Program-made: the position numbers and the translations under genes
From: Cacconaster sp045601245
Lineage (GTDB): Bacteria; Bacteroidota; Bacteroidia; Bacteroidales; UBA932
NCBI GenBank assembly: GCA_045601245.1
Contig: JAZRZH010000024.1
Location: 1 to 62,273 of the forward strand
Reading direction: 5' to 3'
Length of the DNA stretch: 62,273 nucleotides
Shown here: positions 14,530-22,967 of the stretch, in pieces
Layout of the letters: the number at the start of each line of letters is the position of its first letter
How positions within the stretch are numbered: the first letter of the stretch is position 1
Notes under the pieces: model-generated
Told to the model about the DNA's origin: nothing
The model's database searches: none
Seen by the model: the letters and a program-made list of their open reading frames with translations, nothing else

Positions 14530-16587
14530 ATGATCGTAAAAACATTTCATACAAGCCTCGCCCTGACCGCAGCAGCGGTTCTGATGGTGTGTGCAGCGGC
14601 CTGCTCGCCGAAGCAGGCTCCGCAGAACGAAAGCGCCAATGCGCAGAATACACAGCCGGCAGCAGTTGAAGAACAGGCTGTCATCCGCACCGACGTGCAG
14701 AACAAGGCATATTTCAAAGATATTTTCATCGATGCCGGCATCGAAATCAACGGATTCCCGACAATGCCGGCCGTCACGATGCTCGGAATGACCTACGAAT
14801 GGATGCGTATCAGCAACGACACACTGCCGAGCCAGAACCTCCAACGCGAGATTGTCTGCGGCACGGCTGACGATACCAACGGCCGTCTGCTTTATCCTGA
14901 CGGAGAGCCGCGCTTCAGGATGATCTACGTCAACGGAGGACTGGCCGAGGATCACGGTGTCTCGCTCGAGATGCGCGGAAGGGATGCCTTCAGGACCTTC
15001 CTCGCCAACGGCGGAAGCTATACCGGCAGCTGTGCGGGAGCATACGTCGCCACCAATGGCAGCCGCTTCCAGGGCGCCGGCTATCTCGGCATCTGGCCTG
15101 CAGCGGGCCAGGCGGCCACCATTACGAAGATTTACCCTAACTATATCATCCCGAAGGAATCCCCGCTTCTCAAATACTATGACTTCGGCGGTGACAACAA
15201 GGTGGATAGCGTCAAGCACTGGAACGGTCCGTACTTCGAGCAGTATCAGGATGTTCCCGGTACCGAAGTGCTGGCCTACAACGACTGGCCTTCATACAAG
15301 TTCCACAATCTTCCTTCCATCATAGCCTACAAGCCTTCATACGCCACGGGCCGCATCATTCTCATCGGCGGTCATCCGGAGCAGGTCGTTGACGGCGAAC
15401 AGCGCGACTTGATGGCGGCGGTGCTCCTTTATGCAAAGGACGGCAACGGCTGCGCCAAGGTCAAGGGACAGCTCCGCAACGGCGAGCTGCGCAGGATGAC
15501 GAAATCCACTGAGGACAACGATCCCGCATTTACGAAGATCGGTGACAGGCAGTGCCACCATTTCGTAATCGCCCTGCCGAAAAAGGCACGCAACGTCAAG
15601 GTCCGTCTCGAGGCGCTCGAAAACTACAACCTCAGTCTCAGGATGGCAAAGGAAACATACGCATTTGCCGAAGACGCGCAGTACAAGGTCGAGAACGGCA
15701 GCCTCATCAAGGAATTCAGCTTCCCTGAACTCGAGGCAGGCACCTGGTACATCGGCGTGCAATGCGAGGATACGGTAACTGCAACCGAGACCGAAGGCTG
15801 CGACATTTATGAGAATACCGGCGTGCTCAATGGTGTGCCTTACACAGTATCCGCTTCCTGGGATATAGCAGAGACCGGCACTGCGCTGTTGCGCAGGTCA
15901 TCCGACGTCAATGAGACCATCAAGCTCATCACGGCTCCTGTCACCCGTATGACAGCCCTCGACAGCACAGTGACAAAAGTAGTGTTCGCCACCGGCTCAG
16001 CAGCCACGGAAGGCGTGCGTATTGACGCCGCTGAATCGGAAGAGCCGATATACGCATCCCTCTCCGCAGACGGCGTCCTCACCATCGCCACTCCGGCCGC
16101 ATCCATCAAGGTGAACGAGGGCAGTTCGGCACTCTTCGACGGCTTCGCCACCCTTACAGGAATCGAGAATTTCGGTGCACTGGATTTCTCCAACGCCATC
16201 TCACTCCTCGGCTGGTTCAGGAACTGCCGCAAGATGGAGAAAGTGGACCTTTCCGGCACCACGATAGAGGGGTCCCGCATAGTTGGAATGAACACGATGT
16301 TCCGCTTCATGCCGAACCTCAAGGAGATTGACTTCGGTACCAAATGCTTCTCCGACCCGCTTGTCAAGAGCCCGTCCAACCTCTTCACCGGTTCTTCCGA
16401 CAAGGACGGCGAGAGGACCTGCTCAGTATCCGGCGAACTGACTATCCGCTGCACTCCGGCTGCCGCACAGTGGCTGACCGGTACGAGCCTGAAGCTCCTT
16501 CACGACGGTAACAAGACCATCGAGCCGGTGAAGATTAAGTTCGTGGATACATTCACCGGAAATGAAATCAAACCAGAATGGAAATAA
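14530..16587 (+). CDS. Lipoprotein with class I glutamine-amidotransferase-like domain, PPC-like domain and DUF285 repeats (paralog 1)
   Basis: The 685-residue protein has a signal peptide with probable lipidation Cys25. Residues about 50-310 resemble the BPL_N/class I GATase-like fold. A nucleophile elbow GGSYTGSCAGAY (Cys168) and GGHPEQ (His282, Glu284) give a plausible Cys-His-Glu triad. A beta domain at about 320-430 resembles the pre-peptidase C-terminal (PPC) fold. The C-terminal 230 residues carry DUF285-type repeats (FRNCRKMEKVDLSG, MNTMFRFMPNLKEIDF). Localisation is probably the cell surface or periplasm. The GATase-like fold normally acts on amides in the cytoplasm, so its presence in a lipoprotein is unusual. 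Substrate unknown. The paralog follows after 16 bp. Confidence 0.7.
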   Translation: MIVKTFHTSLALTAAAVLMVCAAACSPKQAPQNESANAQNTQPAAVEEQAVIRTDVQNKAYFKDIFIDAGIEINGFPTMPAVTMLGMTYEWMRISNDTLPSQNLQREIVCGTADDTNGRLLYPDGEPRFRMIYVNGGLAEDHGVSLEMRGRDAFRTFLANGGSYTGSCAGAYVATNGSRFQGAGYLGIWPAAGQAATITKIYPNYIIPKESPLLKYYDFGGDNKVDSVKHWNGPYFEQYQDVPGTEVLAYNDWPSYKFHNLPSIIAYKPSYATGRIILIGGHPEQVVDGEQRDLMAAVLLYAKDGNGCAKVKGQLRNGELRRMTKSTEDNDPAFTKIGDRQCHHFVIALPKKARNVKVRLEALENYNLSLRMAKETYAFAEDAQYKVENGSLIKEFSFPELEAGTWYIGVQCEDTVTATETEGCDIYENTGVLNGVPYTVSASWDIAETGTALLRRSSDVNETIKLITAPVTRMTALDSTVTKVVFATGSAATEGVRIDAAESEEPIYASLSADGVLTIATPAASIKVNEGSSALFDGFATLTGIENFGALDFSNAISLLGWFRNCRKMEKVDLSGTTIEGSRIVGMNTMFRFMPNLKEIDFGTKCFSDPLVKSPSNLFTGSSDKDGERTCSVSGELTIRCTPAAAQWLTGTSLKLLHDGNKTIEPVKIKFVDTFTGNEIKPEWK

Positions 16588-16603
16588 TGTCATATGTCAT
16601 ACT

Positions 16604-18652
16604 ATGAAAAAGCATAACATTCTCTCAAATGCAGCTGGTCTGGCAGCAGTGGTCTGCCTGGCAGCCTGTACGCCTAAGGCCGCGCCGCAGCAGGCGGAAA
16701 TAGCTGAAAATAAAACCGTAGCAGTGGCGGAAGATCCGGTGCTCGTCCGCACGGACGTGCCCAATAAGGCATTCTTCAAGGATCTGTTCATCGATTCGGG
16801 AATCAGGATTAACGCATTCCCGAATATGCCGACCACTTCATACCTGGGTTTGTCCTACGAGTGGATGCGCATCGGCAAGGACACTCTTCCGAATCAGGAA
16901 AAGCAGCGCGAGATCGTCTGCGGCACTGCTGATGACACAAACGGCCGCCTGCTCTACCCGGACGGCGAGCCGCGGTTCAAGGTGATCTACGTCAACGGCG
17001 GACTCTCCGACGGCCACGGCCTGACCCTCGAGATGACAGGTCGCGAGACCTACCGCAAATTCTTCGAGAACGGCGGCAGCTATACCGGCAGCTGTGCGGG
17101 CGGATATTTATGCACTGCGGGTTTCGACAGATATTATCAGGGCCCTGGTTACCTTGGCATCTGGCCGGGAATGGCAGATGAGGCTGCCATCACCAAGATA
17201 TTCCCTAATTACATCATACCGGAGGAGAGCCCTCTGCTCAAGTATTACGACTTCGGCGGCGACTTCAAAGTTGACAGTGTGAAGCACTGGAACGGTCCTT
17301 TCTATGCACACTGGCAGGACGTTCCGGGCACTGAGGTGCTTGCCCGCAATGAGATTCCGGGACGCATTCTGGACGGACATCCGTCAATCATCGCCTGGAA
17401 GAAGGATGCATTCACCGGCAGGGCAGTGCCTTGCGGCGGCCATCCGGAGCAGGTGGTTGACGGTGAGAAGCGCGACCTTATGGCGGCCATACTCCGCTAT
17501 GCAATGGACGGTGTGGGCTGTGCCAAGGTCAAGGGCCAGCTCCACAACGGTGAGCTTCGCAGGATGACCAAATCAACGGAGGACAACGTCCCTGCATTCA
17601 CCAAGGTCGGTGACAGGCAGTGCCATCACTTCGTGATTTCCGTGCCTAAGAAGGCCCGCAACATCAAAGTACGCCTCGAAGCGCTGGACAATTACAGGCT
17701 CAGCCTGAGAATGGCGCAGGGCACATTCGCCTTCAAGGAGGACGCTCAGTACAAGGTGGAGAACCGCGAACTTGTCAAGGAGCTCGTCTTTGACGAACTG
17801 CCGGCCGGTGTATGGTACATCGGCGTACAGTGCGAGGATACTGTCAATGCCACCGAGACCGAAGGCTGCGACATCTACACCAATACCGGCGTGCTCAACG
17901 GTGTGCCTTACACGATCTCCGCAGAATGGGAGACCGCTGAAATGGGCAAGGCCGTCCTCAGCCGCGGTGCGGATGTCAACGAGATGATCAAGCTTCTCGC
18001 CGCTCCTACGGCGCGCGCTTCATTCCTCGACAGCGCCATCACGAAGATTGTCTTTGTGACGGGTTCAGCTTCAAAGGAGGGCAAACGTATCGACGCTCCT
18101 GAATCCGAAGAACCGATCTATGCTTCAATGACCGCTGACGGCATTGTCACCATCAGTACCCCGGCTCCTTCCATCAAGGCCGGCAAGGCTACGTCAAACC
18201 TTTTCGCAGGTTTCACCAGACTCACTGAGATTGAGAATCTCGCCGCACTTGATTTAAGTGGAGCGATTTCTTTGATGTCCTTCTTCAAGGACTGCCGTTC
18301 CATCGAGAAACTTGACATTTCCTGCCTCAATACATCGAAGATTGTCGGTATGGACAATATGTTCAGATATATGCCAAAGCTTCGCGAACTCAATATCGGC
18401 ACAATGTGCACCATCGACAAACTCACCGAGAAGCCTTCATACTTCTTCTGCGGCACGTCCGACGCCGATGATGTCAGGACATCCGCAACTACCGGCGAAC
18501 TGACAATCCGCTGCACGAAGGAGGCCGCCCAGTGGCTGGCAGGCACCACTCTCAGACATATGCACAAAGGCAATGATACCATTGAAGCGGTCAAGATAAG
18601 ATTCATAGATTACCTCACCGGGGAGGAATATTTCCCTGATTGGCCAAAATAA
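16604..18652 (+). CDS. Lipoprotein with class I glutamine-amidotransferase-like domain, PPC-like domain and DUF285 repeats (paralog 2)
   Basis: The 682-residue protein is collinear with the preceding gene and strongly similar throughout. It has a lipobox ending CLAAC (Cys22), nucleophile elbow SYTGSCAGGY (Cys164), a GGHPEQVV His site, a PPC-like domain (VRLEALDNYRLSLRMA) and DUF285 repeats (FKDCRSIEKLDIS, NTSKIVGMDNMFRYMPKL). The open frame begins at 16562 inside the upstream gene; ATG 16604 starts a proper signal peptide (MKKHNILSNAAGLAA). The pair looks like a tandem duplication that kept all candidate catalytic residues, which argues for conserved enzyme function. A third homolog is at 41980. 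Confidence 0.7.
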   Translation: MKKHNILSNAAGLAAVVCLAACTPKAAPQQAEIAENKTVAVAEDPVLVRTDVPNKAFFKDLFIDSGIRINAFPNMPTTSYLGLSYEWMRIGKDTLPNQEKQREIVCGTADDTNGRLLYPDGEPRFKVIYVNGGLSDGHGLTLEMTGRETYRKFFENGGSYTGSCAGGYLCTAGFDRYYQGPGYLGIWPGMADEAAITKIFPNYIIPEESPLLKYYDFGGDFKVDSVKHWNGPFYAHWQDVPGTEVLARNEIPGRILDGHPSIIAWKKDAFTGRAVPCGGHPEQVVDGEKRDLMAAILRYAMDGVGCAKVKGQLHNGELRRMTKSTEDNVPAFTKVGDRQCHHFVISVPKKARNIKVRLEALDNYRLSLRMAQGTFAFKEDAQYKVENRELVKELVFDELPAGVWYIGVQCEDTVNATETEGCDIYTNTGVLNGVPYTISAEWETAEMGKAVLSRGADVNEMIKLLAAPTARASFLDSAITKIVFVTGSASKEGKRIDAPESEEPIYASMTADGIVTISTPAPSIKAGKATSNLFAGFTRLTEIENLAALDLSGAISLMSFFKDCRSIEKLDISCLNTSKIVGMDNMFRYMPKLRELNIGTMCTIDKLTEKPSYFFCGTSDADDVRTSATTGELTIRCTKEAAQWLAGTTLRHMHKGNDTIEAVKIRFIDYLTGEEYFPDWPK

Positions 18653-18714
18653 TCCCAACTTGCGGGCATCTAGGTTCCCCGGAAATACACTTTATTGGAT
18701 TTTGCACGAAAATT

Positions 18715-19869
18715 ATGAGAATCGCATTTTTATCGACATTCTATCCTTTCCGCGGAGGCATAGCGCAGTTCAACGCCAATCTCTATGAGGCTTTGGGCAA
18801 GCAGGGTCACGAGGTCAAGGCATATACATTCACCTGTCAGTATCCTTCCTTCCTCTTCCCCGGAAAGACGCAGTATGTCACGGAGCAGGACAGCGCGAAG
18901 GTGGTGGACAGCACGGCGCTGCTCAATACCGCCAACCCGTTCACCTATTTCTCCACAGCCCGCAAGATTGCGGCCTGGAAGCCGGATGTCGTGATAATTA
19001 GGTACTGGATGAGCTATCTTGCGCCGTCTCTCGGAACGGTGGCGCATCTGCTGCGCCGCAAGGGCGTCAAGGTGGTGGCGGTGCTTGACAATGTGATCCC
19101 GCACGAGACTAAATTCTTTGATAAACCATTCTCCAAATGGTTCCTGAAGCAGAATGACCTCTGCGTTGTGATGAGTGATTCAGTGCTTGCCGATATGCTC
19201 TCGCTTGCCCCGCAGGTGCCGTATATCCTCCATCCGCATCCGCTCTATGATCATTTTGGGACGAAGATGGAGCGCGCACAGGCTCAAGCGCAACTCGGCC
19301 TTGATCCGCAGAAGAGGACGCTGCTCTATTTCGGGCTGATCCGCGATTACAAGGGACTCGATTTGCTTATTGACGCCTTCGGCAAATTGTCCGATGAATA
19401 CCAGCTGGTCATCGCCGGCGAGAGTTACGGTCCGTTTGACAAATATGAGCGACAGATTGCTGCATCACCGGCGTGCGGACGTATAAAAGCGTTCAACCGC
19501 TATGTCTGCGACGAGGAGGTTCCGGCCTTCTTCTCGGCGGCGGATGTCTGTGTGCTGCCTTATAAGAGTGCCACCCAGAGCGGCATCACCGCTATCTCAT
19601 TGCATTTCGACCTGCCGCTCATCGCCACACCTGTCGGTGGCCTGCCGCAGAGTATAGGCGGGGTGGGCATCGGCTTGATGACGGTGGATATTCCTGCCGA
19701 AGCTCCCGGCGGACCTGCTCCGGCAGTGTCCCCAGAGGCGATAGCGGCTGCCATCGAGGACTATTTCTCCGCCCCTGCGGACAGATACCTCAAGGCCATT
19801 TCTGACTTCAAGAAAATCGCCACCTGGGACAATCTGGGCAAGGCGATAGTCAATGAAATACAACGATAA
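18715..19869 (+). CDS. Glycosyltransferase, GT4-like
   Basis: The 384-residue protein starts MRIAFLSTFYPFRGGIAQFN, the N-terminal Rossmann start of GT-B enzymes, with the glycine-rich GGIAQ acceptor-side loop. The C-terminal half has LLYFGLIRDYKGLDLLIDAF, VLPYKSATQSGI and LPLIATPVGGLPQ, the donor-binding pattern of family 4 retaining glycosyltransferases. It presumably extends a glycan of LPS, capsule or a glycolipid at the inner membrane. The open frame begins at 18640, overlapping the previous gene, but ATG 18715 fits the family. No other glycan genes adjoin it. A short palindromic repeat lies 5 bp after its stop. Confidence 0.8.
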   Translation: MRIAFLSTFYPFRGGIAQFNANLYEALGKQGHEVKAYTFTCQYPSFLFPGKTQYVTEQDSAKVVDSTALLNTANPFTYFSTARKIAAWKPDVVIIRYWMSYLAPSLGTVAHLLRRKGVKVVAVLDNVIPHETKFFDKPFSKWFLKQNDLCVVMSDSVLADMLSLAPQVPYILHPHPLYDHFGTKMERAQAQAQLGLDPQKRTLLYFGLIRDYKGLDLLIDAFGKLSDEYQLVIAGESYGPFDKYERQIAASPACGRIKAFNRYVCDEEVPAFFSAADVCVLPYKSATQSGITAISLHFDLPLIATPVGGLPQSIGGVGIGLMTVDIPAEAPGGPAPAVSPEAIAAAIEDYFSAPADRYLKAISDFKKIATWDNLGKAIVNEIQR

Positions 19870-19874
19870 GTCTC

Positions 19875-19912
19875 AGAATCTGTTTTGAAATGATAGTTTC
19901 AAAACAGATTCT
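19875..19912. repeat. Miniature palindrome made of two MITE-like ends
   Basis: AGAATCTGTTTTGAAA and its exact reverse complement flank the 6-bp TGATAG. The arms equal the ends of the 164-bp element, so this is either an internally deleted copy or the minimal form. It follows the glycosyltransferase stop and could also act as a terminator. The rest of the gap to 20019 holds nothing else I recognise. Confidence 0.8.
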
Positions 19913-20018
19913 CAATATGGGAAAATAGTCGTTCCGGATACGGTTTGTCAATCACCTCCTACGGAAAGAGCATAACAAAAACAGTAAAATCCGCAGAAAC
20001 CTTCATCTGTACCGGTTA

Positions 20019-21035
20019 CTATGCTTCTCTGTTTCCGGTGATGATATCCGCCATCACGCAGGCGGTGAGTGCCTCGACGACGGGCGGGACGCGGAGGGCG
20101 AAACAGGTGTCGTGGCGGCCCGGGACGGTGAATTCAGTCATCCCGTTGAGGCTGAAATCGAAACTGCGCTGGGCCTTCCGGATGCTGGAGGTCGGCTTGA
20201 CGGCGATGCGGAATACAATCGGATTACCATTGGAAAGGCCGCCATTTATGCCGCCGCAACCGTTCTTCGCAGTGCGGCCGGATGCGTCGACGATAGGGTC
20301 GTTGTGCTCCGAGCCCTTCATCGCGGCAGCGGCGAATCCGTCGCCGAATTCGACGCCGCGGATGCCCGGAATCGAGAACATGGCGTGCGAGAGCATTGAT
20401 TCCAGCGAATCGAAAAAAGGCTCCCCGAGGCCCACCGGGACATTGCTGCATATGCATTCTATGATGCCCCCGAGCGAATCGCCCTCCGCCACGGCGGCGG
20501 CAAGGGCTTCGGCTACGGCAGGGTCATCGGCAGGATTTGTTGCTGCCGGGTCAATGCGGCAACCGCCGATATGGGTCAGGCGGGCGCTGACTGTCATCGG
20601 TTCTATGAGTTTCTTCGCTATCACGCCTGCGGCCACCAGCGGAAGGGTCATCCTGCCGGAAAACCGGCCTTCCAGGAGCGATCCGTAGCGTGCGAATGCG
20701 GTGAAATCGGCGTGTCCCGGACGTGGAACCGCCTTGAATCCCTCGTAATCCCGAGGGCGGATATTCTTGTTGGCGAAGGAGATCACCACCGGTTCTCCGG
20801 TGGTCACGAGGGTGCCGTCCGCCTCAAGCGAGACTCCGCCTTCGAACTGCGGCAGGTCATCCTCCAGTCGCGGCGTCGTGCCCGGGGCTCCGCTCTTGCG
20901 GCGGAGTATGTCAAAGGCGAAATCATCCGTTTTTAAACGTTTACCGACGGGTAGACCCTCAATTGTCACAGCGACAAATTCCGCGTGTGAGGCGCCGGAA
21001 AGCGTGATTTTGAAGTTTCTGCCGAATGAATCCAT
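20019..21035 (-). CDS. aroC: Chorismate synthase
   Basis: The 338-residue protein converts 5-enolpyruvylshikimate-3-phosphate to chorismate using reduced FMN. Family blocks are RPGHADF, LEGRFSGRMT, LGGIIECICSNVPVGLGEP, the EHNDP site and NGGLSNGNPI. The first signature, normally GESHG, reads SGASHAE, a divergent form; the His is kept. The ATG at 21035 (MDSFGRNFKITLSG) is preferred over 21101, which lies inside the upstream gene. It begins 2 nt after the aroD-aroA stop and is the last gene of the shikimate operon. Confidence 0.9.
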   Translation of the reverse strand: MDSFGRNFKITLSGASHAEFVAVTIEGLPVGKRLKTDDFAFDILRRKSGAPGTTPRLEDDLPQFEGGVSLEADGTLVTTGEPVVISFANKNIRPRDYEGFKAVPRPGHADFTAFARYGSLLEGRFSGRMTLPLVAAGVIAKKLIEPMTVSARLTHIGGCRIDPAATNPADDPAVAEALAAAVAEGDSLGGIIECICSNVPVGLGEPFFDSLESMLSHAMFSIPGIRGVEFGDGFAAAAMKGSEHNDPIVDASGRTAKNGCGGINGGLSNGNPIVFRIAVKPTSSIRKAQRSFDFSLNGMTEFTVPGRHDTCFALRVPPVVEALTACVMADIITGNREA

Positions 21036-21037
21036 AT

Positions 21038-22966
21038 TTATTTCACGATTCTGAGTTTTTCGAGCTCTTCGAGGAAACCTGGGAAAGATTTGGAGATGCA
21101 CTCCGTATCATCGATTTCCACGGGCTCCACACTTATAAGCGAAGCGATGGAGAGCGCCATAGCGAGACGGTGGTCGCCGTGTGAGGAGCATTTGCCGCCT
21201 CGGAGCCTGAGCCTTTCGCTGCCCTCGATGTATAGTGTCCCTCCGACCGTGAACATATCCGCTCCGATGGAGCGGAATTCCTGCAGGAATGTCTTCGCCC
21301 GATTGCTCTCCTTGTTCTTGAGTCTGTCAATGCCCTCGATGCAGCTTTCGCCGCAGGCCCTCAGGGCCAGCAGCACCAGTGGCGCGAAGAGGTCAGGAGC
21401 GTCGGTCAGATCAAACGAGAACGGGCAGATGATTGATTTGCGGACATTGATGTCGCCATTTTTTCTGCGCACTATATCCACGTGGCACTGATCCAGGAAG
21501 TCGTATATCACCGAATCCGCCTGTTCCGAATCGATTTTCAGGCCGCTGATGGTGATATTGCCCATCATCGCTCCCGCGACCAGGAAGAATGCCGCAGAAC
21601 TCCAGTCCTTCTCGAGCTGCATTCCGCCGACAGGCTTGAATTTCTGACATCCGTCGATAAAGTATGTGCGGGTGTCATCTCTTTCATCTTCGGGGAATGA
21701 AGGGTCCTTGAGACCAAAATACGAGCCGATGGTCGCGGTCAGGTCGAGATACGGCGCGCTTGTCAGATGCTCGACGTGAAGGACGCTGTCAGCCGCGCAC
21801 TGCGACAGGGCCAGCATCATTCCGGAAATCATCTGTGAACCGTGGACACCGTTCAGCTGGATGTTCGCCCCCTTGAGGCCGCCTGAAACCGTCACGGGCA
21901 GGAAATCCCTGTCTGTGTATTCCACCTTGAGGCCGATGCGTCTGAGGGCGCCGCGATGTTCGCTTATGTGTCTGGTGAGCAGGGTCTTCTCTCCGATGAC
22001 CTTCACCGGTTCTCGCGATAGTCCGGCGAGCGGGATGCAGAGACGTGCAAGAAGTCCCGATTCGCCTACGAAAAGGGTGTTGTCCTTGATTCTCAGGCCG
22101 TTTTCAGCAATGTTCTGATGGCCTTCAATTGTCAGGGCCGTGCCTTCGACGGTCACATCCGCACCGAGCTGGATTGCAATGGAAAGCGCTGATTCGGTAT
22201 CCGCACAGGTGGAAAAATTGTAGATTTTCGTCTTTCCTTCGCTCATTGCGGCCAGTAGGATCGCCCGCTGCGCCATACTCTTCGATGCCGGGATCTTCGG
22301 CTCGCCCTTGAGGATTTTGCTCTGCGGTTTGACGAAATCGTAGTAACAGAACTGTCCGTCGGCGGTCTCGAATCCGCGACGTGGGGTGAGATAGAAGAGC
22401 GGTGCTCCCAGATGGTATGACTCCAGGCGTGATTCGACCCCCTTGAGGCCCATTGCGAAGGCTATCAGGGTTTCCGGCTTGTATCGTTTGTAGAGTGAGA
22501 TGACGGTATCATTGTCCTCTTCTTTTTCGGCAGTGGTGACGATTTTGACAATGTCCGCGCTTTCGCGGAATGCACTGTCGGCAATCATCGCGAGTTCGTC
22601 GGCAGAAGGAGTACACTTGTAGTTGTGATATGACAGGATGATGCGGCAGCCAGTATTGAGCGCCAGCGAAATGAGCCAGGCGCGCGACGGCTGGTCCATA
22701 TCGAGCGATATGTCCACATAGTCCGCTCCAGCCATTATTGCAGCGGAAAGTTGCCGTACGGCCTTCTGCGAATCATATTCCCTGCTGATATGGGCAGCGG
22801 CGACCAGATAGGATTCCCTTGCTATGGAGAAAATCTCCTTGATTTGCGCTTCATTGAAATCACTCAGGTCCAGACGGATTTCCACGGCATTACCTGGCCT
22901 TCCTTCCGCAAAAAAGCGGCAGTAGAAGGGGTCGATCCTGCTGAGGCTATAACAAATCAGTCCCAT
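21038..22966 (-). CDS. aroDA: Fused 3-dehydroquinate dehydratase (type I) and EPSP synthase
   Basis: The 642-residue protein has two catalytic domains. Residues 1 to about 210 form a type I dehydroquinase, with Schiff-base Lys141 (ADIVKIV) and His114 (LSYHNY). From about 215 to the end is EPSP synthase: KIPASKSMAQRA with Lys229, VGESGLLARL, and SSHGDHRLAMALSIASL near the C-terminus. It would carry out steps 3 and 6 of the shikimate pathway. Shikimate dehydrogenase and shikimate kinase must be elsewhere. It starts 1 nt after aroB and ends 2 nt before aroC. I see no frameshift or linker anomaly, so the fusion appears genuine. Confidence 0.9.
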   Translation of the reverse strand: MGLICYSLSRIDPFYCRFFAEGRPGNAVEIRLDLSDFNEAQIKEIFSIARESYLVAAAHISREYDSQKAVRQLSAAIMAGADYVDISLDMDQPSRAWLISLALNTGCRIILSYHNYKCTPSADELAMIADSAFRESADIVKIVTTAEKEEDNDTVISLYKRYKPETLIAFAMGLKGVESRLESYHLGAPLFYLTPRRGFETADGQFCYYDFVKPQSKILKGEPKIPASKSMAQRAILLAAMSEGKTKIYNFSTCADTESALSIAIQLGADVTVEGTALTIEGHQNIAENGLRIKDNTLFVGESGLLARLCIPLAGLSREPVKVIGEKTLLTRHISEHRGALRRIGLKVEYTDRDFLPVTVSGGLKGANIQLNGVHGSQMISGMMLALSQCAADSVLHVEHLTSAPYLDLTATIGSYFGLKDPSFPEDERDDTRTYFIDGCQKFKPVGGMQLEKDWSSAAFFLVAGAMMGNITISGLKIDSEQADSVIYDFLDQCHVDIVRRKNGDINVRKSIICPFSFDLTDAPDLFAPLVLLALRACGESCIEGIDRLKNKESNRAKTFLQEFRSIGADMFTVGGTLYIEGSERLRLRGGKCSSHGDHRLAMALSIASLISVEPVEIDDTECISKSFPGFLEELEKLRIVK

Positions 22967-22967
22967 A

